A stretch of 64,000 nucleotides of DNA from Arctopsyche grandis (lineage: Eukaryota > Arthropoda > Insecta > Trichoptera > Hydropsychidae): assembly GCF_051622035.1 (NCBI RefSeq), contig NC_135359.1:24090001-24154000 (forward strand), written 5' to 3'. A program made the position numbers and the translations under genes. Of the stretch, positions 12,468-26,500 are shown piece by piece. Each line of letters opens with the position of its first letter. The first letter of the stretch is position 1. The notes under the pieces are model-generated. The model was not told the DNA's origin. It was given only the letters and a program-made list of their open reading frames with translations, and ran no database searches.

Positions 12468-12630
12468 CCAACCAGTAACATAGCTCAGTGGTTAGTGTGT
12501 AGTGCTTTGAACTAAAGGGTCATGGGTTCATTCTCTGGCCTGATGTTGCTAGCCAGACCTTGTATGAATGTGACTCCAGGTTGTGACTTCCTATCAGAAT
12601 ATGCCAATTTATTTGATTTCATTGATGAAA
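12468..12630 (+). repeat. tRNA-derived SINE copy 4
   Basis: The best A box in the window, TAGCTCAGTGGTTAG at 12481, followed by GGGTTCATTC as B box, then GCCAGACCTTGTATGAATG and CCTATCAGAATATGCCAA. It abuts a - strand LINE fragment. Confidence 0.8.
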
Positions 12631-13335
12631 CTTCTTCTTCTTAGTGTCTTTTCCGGATCTGAACGTTGGCGACCACCTTGTCGGTTATTCGTAGATATCC
12701 GTATCGGTCTTCAGCGGCTCGGAACAAATCTTCGGCGCTCATATCGGTCCACATGCGCATGTTTCGAAGTCGAGATAACTTCTTCCTGCCAATCCATTTA
12801 CTTCCTTACATTTTCCCCATTGTTTTCAAACGGAGAAATTCGTGTTTTTGACCCCGTATTATGTCCGAGGTACTCCATCTTCCTCTGCTTGATGACCGAA
12901 ACAAATTCCCTGCCTCTCCCTATCATGCGGAGAACAGCTTCATAGGTGACTTTTTTGGTCCCTGAGATCTTTAGTATACGCCTTTAGACCATCTTAAAAG
13001 CTTCAATGCGAAAAAGTTGATTATCCTGGTCTTCAATGTCCAGGCTTCACATACATATAGTAGCATTGACCAGACGTGGCTCTTCGCGAATCTCAAACGC
13101 GTACGAATTTTGAGATGCTTGTTTGTAAGCGCCGCCTTAATTTTTGATGAACGCTGTTCTAGTCATCTCTATGCGGATTCTTAAATCTTCATCTGGATCC
13201 ATTTCTTCATTCTATCACAGTTCAAGTACCCTTGATCCTTTCTAACACCTCTCCATCAAACGTTAGATCTCGATCAATTGTTGAAACTGTTCCACTAAAA
13301 TTGACAACTTTTCCTGCTTCGAGTGAATTTATATA
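12630..13335 (-). mobile_element. Decayed LINE reverse-transcriptase 3' region
   Basis: On the - strand the sequence reads, with several stops and shifts, as pieces typical of the region downstream of the reverse transcriptase: EDLRIRIEMTRTAF, CEAWTLKTR, KVTYEAVLRMIGRGREFV, RKMEYLGH and EDLFRAAEDTD. It is a dead 5'-truncated non-LTR retrotransposon, RTE- or CR1-like at a guess. The open frame on the + strand here is its antisense. Confidence 0.75.
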
Positions 13336-13690
13336 TTGAGTGAATGTGACAGTTGCGCTTCGACCAGATAATACCTATTTTGAATTGACAAAATCGAGGT
13401 TTCGTATTCTCCAGTTTTCTCCTCCGAAACTGGACCAATTTTTAAAAAAAATTCATCATCGGTATGAGAAAGATATTTTCTATGCAACTGTGCGCGTAAA
13501 ATAAGCACGCTGGACGATTTTCGTGGGTGTAAAAAAGAGGCGATTTTTTTTAGATGTTTGGCGGCTCCTAGGCTCCTAAATAACTAATCAAAAAAATAAA
13601 ACCACAGAAACATGCCTATGGTAGATATCCATAGCATATTAAAAAATAATTTCTCTAGTACCATAATTGAGGAAGGGAAGTGTAATACGT
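13336..13690. other. Intergenic, no gene seen
   Basis: Unremarkable sequence between a LINE fragment and a repeat fragment. No coding signal. Confidence 0.35.
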
Positions 13691-13880
13691 TTGTATGGAC
13701 AAGGCGCTGGTGTCCAGCCGTCTTAAGCCTGGAGATAATCCTCGAAAACCAATTATAACGACGGCTCCTTTTAGCATGTGCTACAATACTAATAATATTT
13801 GTATCAAATGTTCAATGTTTCTGGATAGGAAGGCTCATTGGGGTTACCTGTCAGAACTTCCTGGTATAAAAAAATAAAAT
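13690..13880 (+). repeat. Fragment of dispersed repeat, SINE 3' end-like
   Basis: Contains GGTTACCTGTCAGAACTTCC followed by an A-rich tail (ATAAAAAAATAAAATG), closely matching the 3' end of SINE copy 3 near 11577-11615. The upstream part is not clearly the same. Confidence 0.5.
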
Positions 13881-14029
13881 GAAGGGTGGGAAATTTTTGA
13901 GCCTTGCATCAGGGCCCACACCGTCTAAGATAACTAGTAGTTTTGAGTTTCTTTGAAAATGGACTAACCCACAATATGTATGTATGAGGCATATGCAAAA
14001 TCGCAACGTGTCGCCGACGATCGGGTGAG

Positions 14030-14500
14030 ATTTGAGCTCGCCGACAATCCAAAGGGGGAGGGTAAGGGAACACGATGCACCGAAGGGTGTACGTGGGGTC
14101 TGGGGTAGAAGGGGGAGGATTTCGAGGGTGGGGGTGGGTCGTCGATAGCGGCCGGGCATGCGCTCGTCGTAGGGGGTGCTTTTACCACCCGTAAACAAAC
14201 GCGCGCGGGCCAGGGGCGCAGTGCCCGCCCGATACATGGACAATTCGTGCGTGCTCGACTTGCTCATCAGGTGCTTCGCCATGACAGAGCCAGACGACCT
14301 CAACTTCACCGCTTTCACTGATCTCTGTAGGCTGTGCTCCCTCAAGAGTGGGCCCAGGCTACACATCTTCGACAAGGATGGCGAGCAGCGACAAATTCTC
14401 TTCAAGATCAGATCCTGCCTACCCACCATGGTGAGAATTTAAACTCCACACCCACCACCCACTTTTCTACAACCCACTCCCCCCCCCCCCCCAACCCGTT
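14030..14500. promoter_or_regulatory. GC-rich promoter island of zinc-finger gene
   Basis: A clearly GC- and CpG-richer block in otherwise AT-rich DNA, covering the first coding exon and its upstream side; it ends in a C run at about 14478-14492. Likely holds the transcription start and 5' UTR. No TATA box stands out. Confidence 0.5.
14236..14430 (+). CDS. Exon 1: N-terminal half of ZAD
   Basis: Encodes TDLCRLCSLKSGPRLHIFDK and on to SCLPTM, then donor GTGAGA. The first metal-binding CxxC of the ZAD is here. Two in-frame ATGs (14236, 14281) could start the protein; the second is nearer the domain, as is usual for ZAD proteins. Confidence 0.85.
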
Positions 14501-17500
14501 TCGGTGGGCGCCCACCACAAACAAGCGAGACTGTCGTCTCGTTTTGACGGTTTCGTTCGTTGCCCGTCAATTTGGCAATGGATTCAAGAAGCACTTTTTA
14601 ATTTTGCGTATAATATGATTTATTGATTCATACACATACAAATTTTTTTTCGTATATAGAATTTCAATAGGACATTCAACTCGTCTGTCTATTTTTTTAC
14701 TTTCGATCCAATTTATTTAGAATTTTTATCCACTAGAATTTTTATAGTGATATAACATTCTACATACATACATACATACATACATACATACATTCATAGA
14801 TCAAATTGCAAGATTTTATTATATTTCAAAATAAAATTTTAAAAAATCTAACGGAAAATAACGTATTTCATTGATTTCAAATTTAGTAAACGTATAACGA
14901 TTAATTATTAACATTGTATAGTATATTACATTCTTCTCGTGGTCTGTTTGTAAATTCATAAGAGTTGATGAAATAACAATATTTTTTATATTTATAAGTA
15001 TGTAAAATTTAATCCAATTGTGTTTTTATAAATTGTGATATTATCAGTGGCGGCTCGTGCATAGGAACTGCGGCGCTGCAGCACCCCCAGAAAAAATACA
15101 AAAAAATCGCATTTACAACTTGTATTTAGATATATTTGACATACTCATTAATAATGATTATGTCAAATATCTAATCATTCTTATTTAAATTATATTCACA
15201 AGTTGTAAATGTATACAAATGTGATTTTTTTGTATTTTTTCTGGGGGTGCTGCAGCGCCGCAGTTCCTGTGCACGAGCCGCCACTGGATATTATTATAAT
15301 TTAAGTATGTATATGTATATATACATATGTACAAATATGCATTGTATAATTTTATATTTATTTTGAAAGAAGTCACGTAATTTAAATTAGTTAAAATAAA
15401 ACAATTTCGTGAACTTGAAACAAACGATACTATGGAAATCATTTAATTTTTCCAATGAATAAATTGTTTTGAATTATTTAAATAATATTTTTATACATGT
15501 ATTAATATGTACTTAAATATAATTACATATATTTAAGTAGATATTAATATACATATACATATGTAATCATAGTCTTGTGAAATTATTTTTATGTTTCGCG
15601 TTGAAACTTAAATAAATTGAATCGTTAAATAATTATTCCAAATTTCTAAACAGAATCCACAACTTTAATCTATAATACTTTTTTATTGTTCATAAATTAT
15701 GTTAACAATAAATTCAAGGGCTTTTCTATGTATGTACTAGTTTCTGATCCAGTGATAATTTTCAATAGAATTTTATTATTATAATTTTCGTGTACATATG
15801 CATAACACCATAATAGCAAAAAAAGCTCAAAAACTATTTAAATTTCTTGTAGTCTACTTATAAATAATCCTTCTGATAGGTAGGTCAGGTTTTACTTCAA
15901 ATAGGGCATGTATACGTAATCTACAACATTTTTCGTAAATTTGTATTTACACACATACAATTAAAATTTAATAAATAAAAATCAGATGTGTAATATTTTA
16001 ATAAGTTTCTATGAACATGCACAAAACTATAATTAGTTTTTGTATAACTGCAGGCTTAAAATACATACATATGTATGTAATCTTAGTTTTTGCACTTTCT
16101 AGAATATATGTTCATATATGCAGAATATGTATATATGTACATATGTATATAACATCCTAAAACATAAAGGGTTAGCATTATTTATATTGTATGAAAATTT
16201 CGTGTATGTAACCACATATTTTCTAGAAAATTTGTTTCAAAAATGAACTCAAAAATATAATGCAATTTTTGGTTCAAATTTGCATTTATTAATTATGCGT
16301 AACTTTAAATAGACACGTGACATAGGGTTGGAAGGGGAGTATTTTGAGGAATGCTTCGTGCGTAGGAGTATTGGGGGGCGTCGGTTATCACAGCGGAGCC
16401 CCCCTCGTTGACGGAGGGGGCGCAGCCACATGTGACCGAGGCTGACTCACCCCCCTTTGGAGTACTCCTACCCTCGTCTACTCAACTGATTCCACTATCA
16501 TTCGGGGAGGGTTCGCCGACCTCGCGCTCTATTTACTACGCTTCCCTAATAACGAATATATTTATTTCGAAAATAACTTCACTACTTTACAGAGCTTTTA
16601 AAACTCAATGTTAGTCGACATTATCGAGGGATATTTATTTATTTATTTAAAGTTAGGACCATTCTAGTATTACAGGAATTCCTAATGCGCCGCAATGGTC
16701 AAAAATATAACAGAAAATAAACAAAATAACTATAGCAATTAGAGATGATAAAAATAAAACATATTTATTTATTCACAAATTTGCCATAGTGACTTTACAG
16801 ATCAACTCCAAGTCGACATTATGGTTATATAAAAAGGAAATTAATTATTATTATATTATAATAATATTATATATTAATTAAAAGACAAATATGGATAAAA
16901 CAAATATAAAAATACAAAATTGTAAAAACATGAAATATAAAAATATAAAAATACGAAATTGTAAAAACATTAAATATAAAAATATAAATTGTAAAAATAA
17001 AAATATAAAATATAAAAATATAAAATTGTAAATACATGAAATATAAAAATATAAAAAACATGAGAAATAAAATTATAATGAAAGATAATAATATAAAAAT
17101 ATGAAACATAAAAATATAAAAATGTAAAAATATGAATATAAAAATGCAATATGTTGCAAGTTGCTACGATCTCAAACTAAACAGTACCTCAACCAGATCA
17201 GTATATTTTAGATTAAACAGATCCAATCCAATAGAAATCTGGTTGAGGAGCTTGATGCCCCTGGCGACAGGGGACGAAAGCATTAAATTGGTACGTGCCT
17301 CAGGTGGGAAGAACAGTTCGCGGTATCTAGTAGCTCTGAACTTGCTGGGAACATTAAATATATGTATATACACAAACAAAAATAAATTGAACACAATACA
17401 AAAATACACAGACACATTTTTTCTACATATAGATCATGAAAACGTGATCAGTGATCGGATCTGAGTTCAAATAAGTCAAAATCTCGAGTTCGAATTTTCG

Positions 17501-20500
17501 CATGATCACAAAACTTAATCTATTGTTACTACGTACATACATAGATAAACTAAAAATTGCCATGGATGGGTCGTTATTTCATGAACCTCCCAATGATAGT
17601 GTTACTGTTGGGCTAATGCCGAATTTAAATTAATAATTTATGCTTTATTCTTTATTTGTAAAACATTTTATGATTATACTTTTGAGAGTTTGTTTGTTAA
17701 TATGAATATAAATTTTATTTTGATATTCATCGGGCCTATCACTAGTAATTATGTATATAGAACAAAACAGCTCCAACTATTTAAATTCAAATTAAAAATC
17801 GTAATGTTTTCATATCCCACAATAAGTAAACGGACTATTTCGCACATTGCGATCGCGCGCACGACAATTGTTGCTACGAAATATCGAATATCGGAAACTC
17901 GAGTTGTCGTTAGTATGATAGTTCGTGTGGGTAACTCTTGATGAATGGAATTTTCAGGTGCCAATAGATGAAGTTTTGTGCGTTGTAACAATAGATGAAG
18001 TTTTGTGATGATGCGAAAATTCGAACTCGAGATTTTGACTGATTCGAACTCGAGATTTTGACTGATTCGAACTCAGAATCAATCACTGATCACGTTTTCA
18101 TGATCTAGAAAAAATGTGTGTGTGTCTGTGTATTTTTTTCTTTGGTTTATATTTAATATGTCGTATTATGTATCATAATAGCGCTATCACAAAATAACAG
18201 ACGGAATTGGACTGTTACATGTACAATTATGTAATTGGTAAATATTATGTCATTTTAATCTAATATATAATTTCGAAAGAGACTTTGTATGTATGTAAGG
18301 TTTGTTGGGAACTTCGAAAACAAATCAAAGTTTCTATGACGACGATTCGATATGGTTAAATATTTTTTTTTCGATTCAAATAAATTTAATAAGAAAACAA
18401 ATGAATATTTACTATTAGATTCGCCATGTTTAAGCTGTTTATTTTACAAATACTGAGCGAAGCCGGGAAAAACAACTAGTCATTAATAACATTGAGCCGC
18501 AAAAAAATCATTTTTATTTATTTACCAGAGTGGAAACTAATGAATCTATACTAAGTTTGACCCACTGAATCCGAATATGAAATTAATTTTTTTTACAAAT
18601 TTTTTACTTTTGCAGGATTTAATTCAGTCAATTTAATTTAAATCAGTAGTCAAATGTTTTTTTTTTATGTTAATTGTGATTTTTTATTGCTTTAAAAAAT
18701 GTATAATTAATTATCTAGCGAATTTTAAATGTCAAAAAAAATTTTTTTGGGAGCTTTTATATTTTATTTTTTTCGATCAATTTTTCACTTTAATCTCAAT
18801 ATTTTTTTATTTCATCTGAAAATACTTATTCGAGCGGTAACTAATTTTTAATTACAATATTAAATTTTCTAGGCTCATCGCTCGAAAGCGAGTGAGATGG
18901 AGTGATACGCTTTCCATTCTTCATCTCGCTATTGCATCATCCCATTCAACAACGTATTTTAACTCAATCCAAAATAATTTAAGTGAAAAATTAGCTTATA
19001 TCATATTACGGAAAAATATGTTTTTGACGTTCAAATTAGCTAGATAATTAATCAAACTTATTTTAAATCAATAAAAAATCATAATTAATAGAAAAATCAT
19101 CTAACTATTGATTCCAATACTCACTTTTGGCGCAACAATACAAAATTTTGAATTAAAGACTGCAAAAGCCAAAAATCTGGCTTTTGATCCCATTGAAATC
19201 ATATTCGAATTCGATTAATCAAACATAAAGATTGATTAGTTTCCGCTCCGGCAGTTTTTTTGCTTTTGCTGTAAAAATGCACATTGTGCACATTTTACAG
19301 CACATTGTGCTTTTGCTGTAAAAATCTACTCTTTTCGTACATATTTCATAACAATGTGGCACTGCGTTCCTTGTTTTGCAGTAGCAAATTTTTTTTTTTG
19401 GGCATGAGTAATGGAGGTGAAATACATATTTCTGCATTCAAAATAATTTCGATATTACATATGTCACTTTTTTGAATTACAAAAAATACGTAATAATAAT
19501 GCAATATTTTAACAATTTATAATAATTCTTCGTAGTTCCTATTTCGGAGATTTAACTGTTAATATTATTCATAGATAAAATAAGAAAATATACAATATCA
19601 TGTGAATGTAAATTAATGATAAATTTTAATGTAAATTATTCAAATCTTTAATTTGTACTAGTAATCATATAATAAGATGTTGATAAGGTTTCATATAAAC
19701 AAGTAAATAATGGCCATTGTCAAATAATCTTTTCTTTTCATCTGGAAGATGCCGGGTATATATGTACATACATATGTAGGTATGTATGTATATATATGTA
19801 TAATACATATGTACATACATATATTGAAAGTCTTTCCGGGACTAGTGCCACTTTTATTGATATACATATGAATATATTATACCTATGTATGTATGATATA
19901 TACATAATATTCTGGGCTTAAAAAAGGTACAATGAGAATAAAAATATTCGTTTAATAGTAAATCCGAATAATAATAATAATACATTATTAAATAATTTTG
20001 GTTAGAAGAAAACCAAGTAAACTGTTAATGGCAAATAATTATTTAAAAATTATATACATATAGACCAATATCAAGTAATAAAATTATTGATATAATTTAT
20101 TTCTTAAGGAAAATGATTTTTCATGTGAATTTCCGGAGTCATAGTAAAATAATTGAAATATTTTAATTTTTGGCTTAAAATTTATTATGATAATATATTA
20201 CATCTTATTCATTTGTGATATATGTATGTTTGTATATGATACATATACATATGTATTTATTTATTTTATTTATTTATATATATTTTAGCTATAAAGCTAA
20301 CTTAAAAATACATCTTAATTATTATACTTAACTCTAAAATTTATAATTAACTTATATGTACTGTCCCTCACAGAGGTGTCTCTTCGCACCTCGCAGTGTA
20401 TGTACATATGTGTTAATCGAAGTAAATTAATTAAATGACATTTTCACTTAGAGTAGAAACCTACATACCGTATTTTAGGACCCATGTTTTTTCACAATAT

Positions 20501-23500
20501 CTATTTATTCGGAGCAACGTTTCAAATTCTGCAATAAATCAGGGGGGCTGAATTTAAGTTCATTTGCCTTTAAAATTCTAGACGATTCTCTTAATCGTCA
20601 GCATTTCAAACGGCGGTTTTTGGCAATAATTGATACATAATTTAAAATTAAGGTTAAGATATATATATAAAAAAAAATTGGACGCTATTTTCAACAGTTG
20701 TCATTGATGGAATATGAAAATAAGAACAAAATATAAAAACTAGAGTAAATGAAATTATTGAACATAACATGTTCACTTTGCACGATTTCGTGATATTTAT
20801 TTAAAAATACATATATTTGTCATTGAGAATTCAATAAAAATGATATAACTTATATATAAAAATTATTTTCACCACACATTAGTTTTACAATTATTTTATT
20901 TTATTGTTACAATCAATATACACTCGTCAGATCGCTTCAATGCGACGAGTGTACGATAACGGTCAGAAATACAATAATACATATACAATCAGAATACATA
21001 TCATATAACAATTAATCAGTACAGAAATAATAATCATAGAGACATCTATGGATTATTTTTTTAGTTTTTTGTGTACAATTATTATTACAACTTTCATACA
21101 TATAAACACGAAATTATAGAGATGTCTTTAAAGATATCTATAGATTTCAGATTACTGTGCATAATTTTTACAAATTATACACACAGATTTTGTGACAACA
21201 GGAAATGCTCTAATACCAATTTTCAGGAACCGTTTCAACAATGATCAGATAAAATTGGCAAACTCTGATAGAGAAACGATCGATTTTGAGTCACAAAACC
21301 CCCAAACCTAATCAGCAGTTTGAAGAGGACTTGAAACTTTGACCTCAGTGGTGCTAAATATATAGGCTACCATTAAGCCAAACTGCTGGCTAATTTGGCT
21401 TATGAATAATTTATGAAAAAACTATAAAATGTGTTTAAGAAGTACAATAAAAATACATATATGAACATATAGCTCGGTGGTTGCGTAATGCTAACCACCC
21501 AAAGGCTTTGGGCTCGAGCCCTGATTTGACCTATTAGTACTTCTGTAGTGCTGCTGGTCAGACTTGGATATTTGTGCTCCAAGTCAATCGTTTCTTATTA
21601 GAGTTTGCTAATTTATATGATTTCATTATTGAAAAAGTTTCCCACCAAATTGGCAGCCAACCTACCTACTATTTGTCACCACTATTTGAATATAATTTCA
21701 AAATTATAGTCTACTAGAGGTTTTACCCGGATTTGCTCGGTATTTGTAATATAAACCACTTAAAAATGGCCAATCTAATAGTAAACATTTTATTAAATTT
21801 AAGCAATTTATTTGAATAGTTTTGTTTTATTCCAATTTATTTGAATATTCATTTGTTTTTGTTTTATTGAGTTTAACGTCACGGATTCTAACAACAAACG
21901 ATAGTTTAGATAAATTTATGTATGAGTTATATTAGATAAATTTATGTATGAGTTATATTAGATAAATTTATGTATGAGTTAAAAACCAGTGTCGTTTTGA
22001 GGTAACCTGTAAAAACACTATGGTAAAAATATAAAAATACTATAAAATATTATCGTATGTATCGTTAAATGTTATCTTATGTATAATCTAATATATAATA
22101 AAATTTCAAAAGAGACTTTGTATGTAAGTACATAATACATAATGTTGATTGGTAACATTGAAAACAAATCAAATTTTCTATGACAACGATTCTATATATA
22201 TATTTTTTTGATTCAAATAAATTTAATAAAAAAACAAATGAATATTTACTATTAGATTCGCCATGTTAAAGCTGTTTATATTATAAATACTGAGCGAAGG
22301 CGCGTAAAACAACTAGTCTTATGAGCTTATTGAGCTATTTTTCCTATTATGCTGTACATTAACATTAGAATAATATAATATTATGATTACTAACAAAATT
22401 AAATTAAAACTGTAAAATAGAAAATAATCAGTAGACCAGTAGCTATTCAAATATGTATAAAATGTATTGTGAACATAATTTAGTAATACGTACATATTTC
22501 GTACTATCATTGAATTCAAATTCATAAAAAACTATAATAAGCTTTGATACCCCATTAGACACACTTAATAAATATCACAATTCACAATGTCGAAATATTA
22601 CATATATACATATACATAATATATAATACATGGTCCCCCCTAAGCGAAACTCATTTTATCTCTATGTTAATAAAAAGGGGAGTAAAGGACGACACAGCTA
22701 TTACTCATTCGTGCGCACAATATAAAATAATTCCTTTTTATATCAATATTTTTCATTCTAGATTTCAAAAGATGACTTCCTTCCGAAAAAAATCTGCGAA
22801 CGCTGCGTGTCACGTTTGGAGCAATTGTTCGAATGGCGTCAAAACTGCCTCAGCACAGACACCGTGCTGAGAAACTACGCAGAATCCATGAGAGTGGTCA
22901 CATCAACAATCAACTTCCAGGTATGTATTTGCTTGTTTGCTCGAATTTTCCGGTTGACCTTGATTCTAAATTAACGCTGAAATCTTCGCCCGAAAATGGA
23001 ACAAAGTTCAGGAATTATGCCAGAAGGTGGTGGTCGGATGGTTGGGTTTATCCGGCGAGCGTTGCCTCGTTCAAGATCATCCCCCTTTCTAGGGGGTGCT
23101 CAGCTGCACGCGAGCGTCACGAGAGCATCCCCCGACATCCCAACCCCCCGGACAAATTTAAGGGGGTTGGTGGATCCTGAATGCATGTCACATGCACCAC
23201 TTGCTCAACCTAAATTCGTAGATCGAAGCACTATGCATTTTTAATTGAATCTATTTTAAAACCTATTCCTTGCGATACGATTTTCTCTGTGAATTTAAAA
23301 CGCAACACGGCACGGCGTGAATATAATATTTTCAATTAAAATAGTCGTAAATTAGTACAATATTTGCGAAAACATATCATCATATACCTATATAATATAT
23401 AAAAAAGACAGAGTAGTACGTGGCACGTGTTTTTTTTTAGATAGATTTACACATTAAAAAAAAACGCTAGCACGGCTGATCTATGCTATAGCGATCCAGA

Positions 23501-26500
23501 CCAAAATTCACCCTCTGATGTGTTTTATGTGATATTTTATCGTTGTATTGATATATTTAGATTTAGATAGTGATTTTTAATTTCTTCATGAAGAGAAGTG
23601 AAGCATAAGAATCTTCTTTCAAAAAATTAGATTAAATGGTCTTGCTCTCGTGTACATATTATATTTATATGTGGAGATGTCTAATGAAATTTTTTTCGCT
23701 GAATCTCATAGCAGGCGTCTTTAGTTGATTATTTAAGTAATTGATATATTTATTACAAGCCCCGGCCTTATGAGTATATGGTAGGGTTTTCAACATGTAT
23801 TTTTTCAAGAGAGCATATACAACTACATATGTACATATATGTATGTGTAGTTATAATTCACGTTCCACTATTTTGTAACATAAAACGCTTCTCAGTCGAT
23901 ATTTTTTTTCTTATGGTAAAGAGAAAGTGAATGCACTAGTAAATACTCAAATGAGATTTCAAGAATTAGTAAATAAAATTAATTAGATTAATACAGTATT
24001 AATTAGTATTAATACCGTATTGATTAAATTAGTTCAGTATTAATTAGATTATTACAGTATTGATTATAGTTTTTATTAAATTAAACTGGCACTTGTTTTT
24101 CTTAATACCCAAGTTTTCTAATTTTTAAACCGTTTCGTGGTCCGAAAGGCTGGCGATCTCTATTCTAAACAAGTAGTACCTTCAATTTCGAAGCAATTTT
24201 TAAATATTTAAAAAATTTTCTTTTTCTTTTCATTTCCCAGTTGGCAACCCTTAATATATGGCCTCTGGCGAGATTAGTTTTGAGTGCTCCCCACTTTTTT
24301 TTTAATTAATAAAAGGTTGACGAGAATATTGAGGAAAAATTATAAAATTAAATTTACAAATATTAATTTTAATTTAAAAATATTAATTTACAAATATTAA
24401 ATTCAACGTTTTTTCAAATTCCGAACGAATTTTTTTGTATAAAAAGTTTCGTTTAAAAGAACGCTTGGGTGGGGGGGGGGGAAGGGCGCGTCTATGTTTC
24501 AGCCCCCTCCCCAATAAAAAATCGTGGCTACGTCTGTGTTGTGTGCCACTTTGGCTATAGGTGTCGCCTTGGGGAAACCTGTAGTGTTACTATTTATGTA
24601 CATTAGGGTTTCTGTATTCCCGGACTTTTTTAATTCCCTGGACACGGGACGGATCCCGGGATACATGTCAATTTTTTTTTTTTCATTTTAATATATTTGT
24701 TATATAGCGTTCATCGTCGAACACAATTTTTTTATCGTCATCCGAATCTAAAAAAGTTTATTCCATTGTCGAATCGTCAATCCAAGGATATAACTCGCTT
24801 CATAATAGTTTCACCGTAGGATATATCTGCATCCGCTTTAATTAAAGAATGTTTTGTTCGGTATAAAATTAGAATTATTAAAAATTTGTGTTAAAAACTC
24901 AGTTTTAGGTTTCTTCTTTCTTCGATTTTAATTTTCTATTCTCAGAATAATTCATCGGTAAGGTCAAGTCCTTCAATATTGAGATTTTCCAAAAATATAA
25001 TTACAAGAAACGATTTTGGCCAAACGCACAGAACCATAAATGCTCATAAATTTTCCACGTTCGAGGAATGTGCTGTGCTTACTGCTAAACAACAAACCTT
25101 TGAGATTTTGATTTATTATTTACCTTCGCGCAGTCGTGAAAATATTGTATATTTTCAAGATTTTTTTAAATCCAATTCCCGGGATTCTAGATAAGAATTC
25201 CCGGGACACGGGACATCAAAAATTCCGCGAATTCCCGGGAATTTCTGTCCCGGGTTGACCCGGGTGATAAAAAATGACTCAATATTTTAAACTTATTATT
25301 TATGTACATACATATGTACATCATTTCGAAAGAGACTTTTTATGTATGTTTGTTTGGTTCGTAGATCCGTGACGTCATCGAACAAATGAATATTCAAATA
25401 AATTTAAATATAATAAAAGTATTCAAATAAATTTAAATAAAATAAAAGTATTCAAATAAATTTAATAAAATGTTTAATATTAGATTAGCCATGTTTAAGC
25501 GGTTTATATAACAAATACCGAGTGAAGCCGGGTAAAAACATTAGTCTTCAATATATATGTATATAAAAATGAATGTCTGTGTGTGTGTCTCGAATAGGCT
25601 TCTAAACCACTGAACCGATTGCAATGGAAATTTCAGGATTTGTTGTATGCATGTCCAAGAAGATTACTGTAAAAAAAAACGGGAAAAAACGGTAACGGAA
25701 ATAGGAAAAACGGGAATGAGTGTCATTGCAACGCTACAATGTCAAATGTTTTCGCGTCGCAACCAACGTGTTCGCTGCCTGCGTTTTTCCGACAAATGGG
25801 AACGGGAACGAGAATGGGAATGGGAACGGGAACGAGAACGGGAACGGGAACAGGAACGGGAACGGGAACGGGAATTGCATGCGTTGTTGTGGCATTGCAT
25901 CGCATGCCGGGTTCAGCTAGTACATAATAAAATCAAAATTGAATGAATATAATTTTATTGAACCATTGAATATAAAGATTCTTAGGTTATTAAATTCCGG
26001 AGTAAAGTTAACTAAGTCTACTACATAATTATGTAATTTGATATAAAAGAGACTTAAATCATTTCCAATTTCATTCTACAATTTTCTGATCCCTATTACT
26101 ATTTTCATAAATGTAAAAAAAATTCAATATTAAAATATAATTGAAATTATAAAACGATATTACACACAAATTCAATTTCGAATCACTCGAAGCTTATGCG
26201 AAAGTATCAAATTTGAATCTTATTTGAATCTAAATGGAATTTTCAGATTTTCATTTTCCGACGGCGGAATTAATAACCGCGTCGACGTAAATATCTAGCG
26301 TCGGAAAACTACGTACACATATTAAGTGGTATATTTTTCCAATAAAGTCGATAATATCGCCCCACGCAATCAATACTCGAGTGACGAGCGTGCAATATTC
26401 GACGAGTACACCAAATCGTGGCGTATCAAGAGGCTCGAGCGTTCGCTAATCTTCGAGTGGAAGTGTATGGAATATGTATGGCATACATATAATATGTATG

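Noticed and set aside
12583..12945. 120-codon + strand open frame
   Set aside because: Antisense of a decayed LINE reverse-transcriptase region that reads sensibly on the - strand.
14334..14618. 94-codon open frame overlapping exon 1
   Set aside because: Out of frame with the ZAD coding sequence and running into the intron.
25647..25946. Open frames of Asn-Gly, Thr-Gly, Arg-Glu and Pro-Val repeats
   Set aside because: All are readings of one (GGGAAC)n run in a Helitron-like element.
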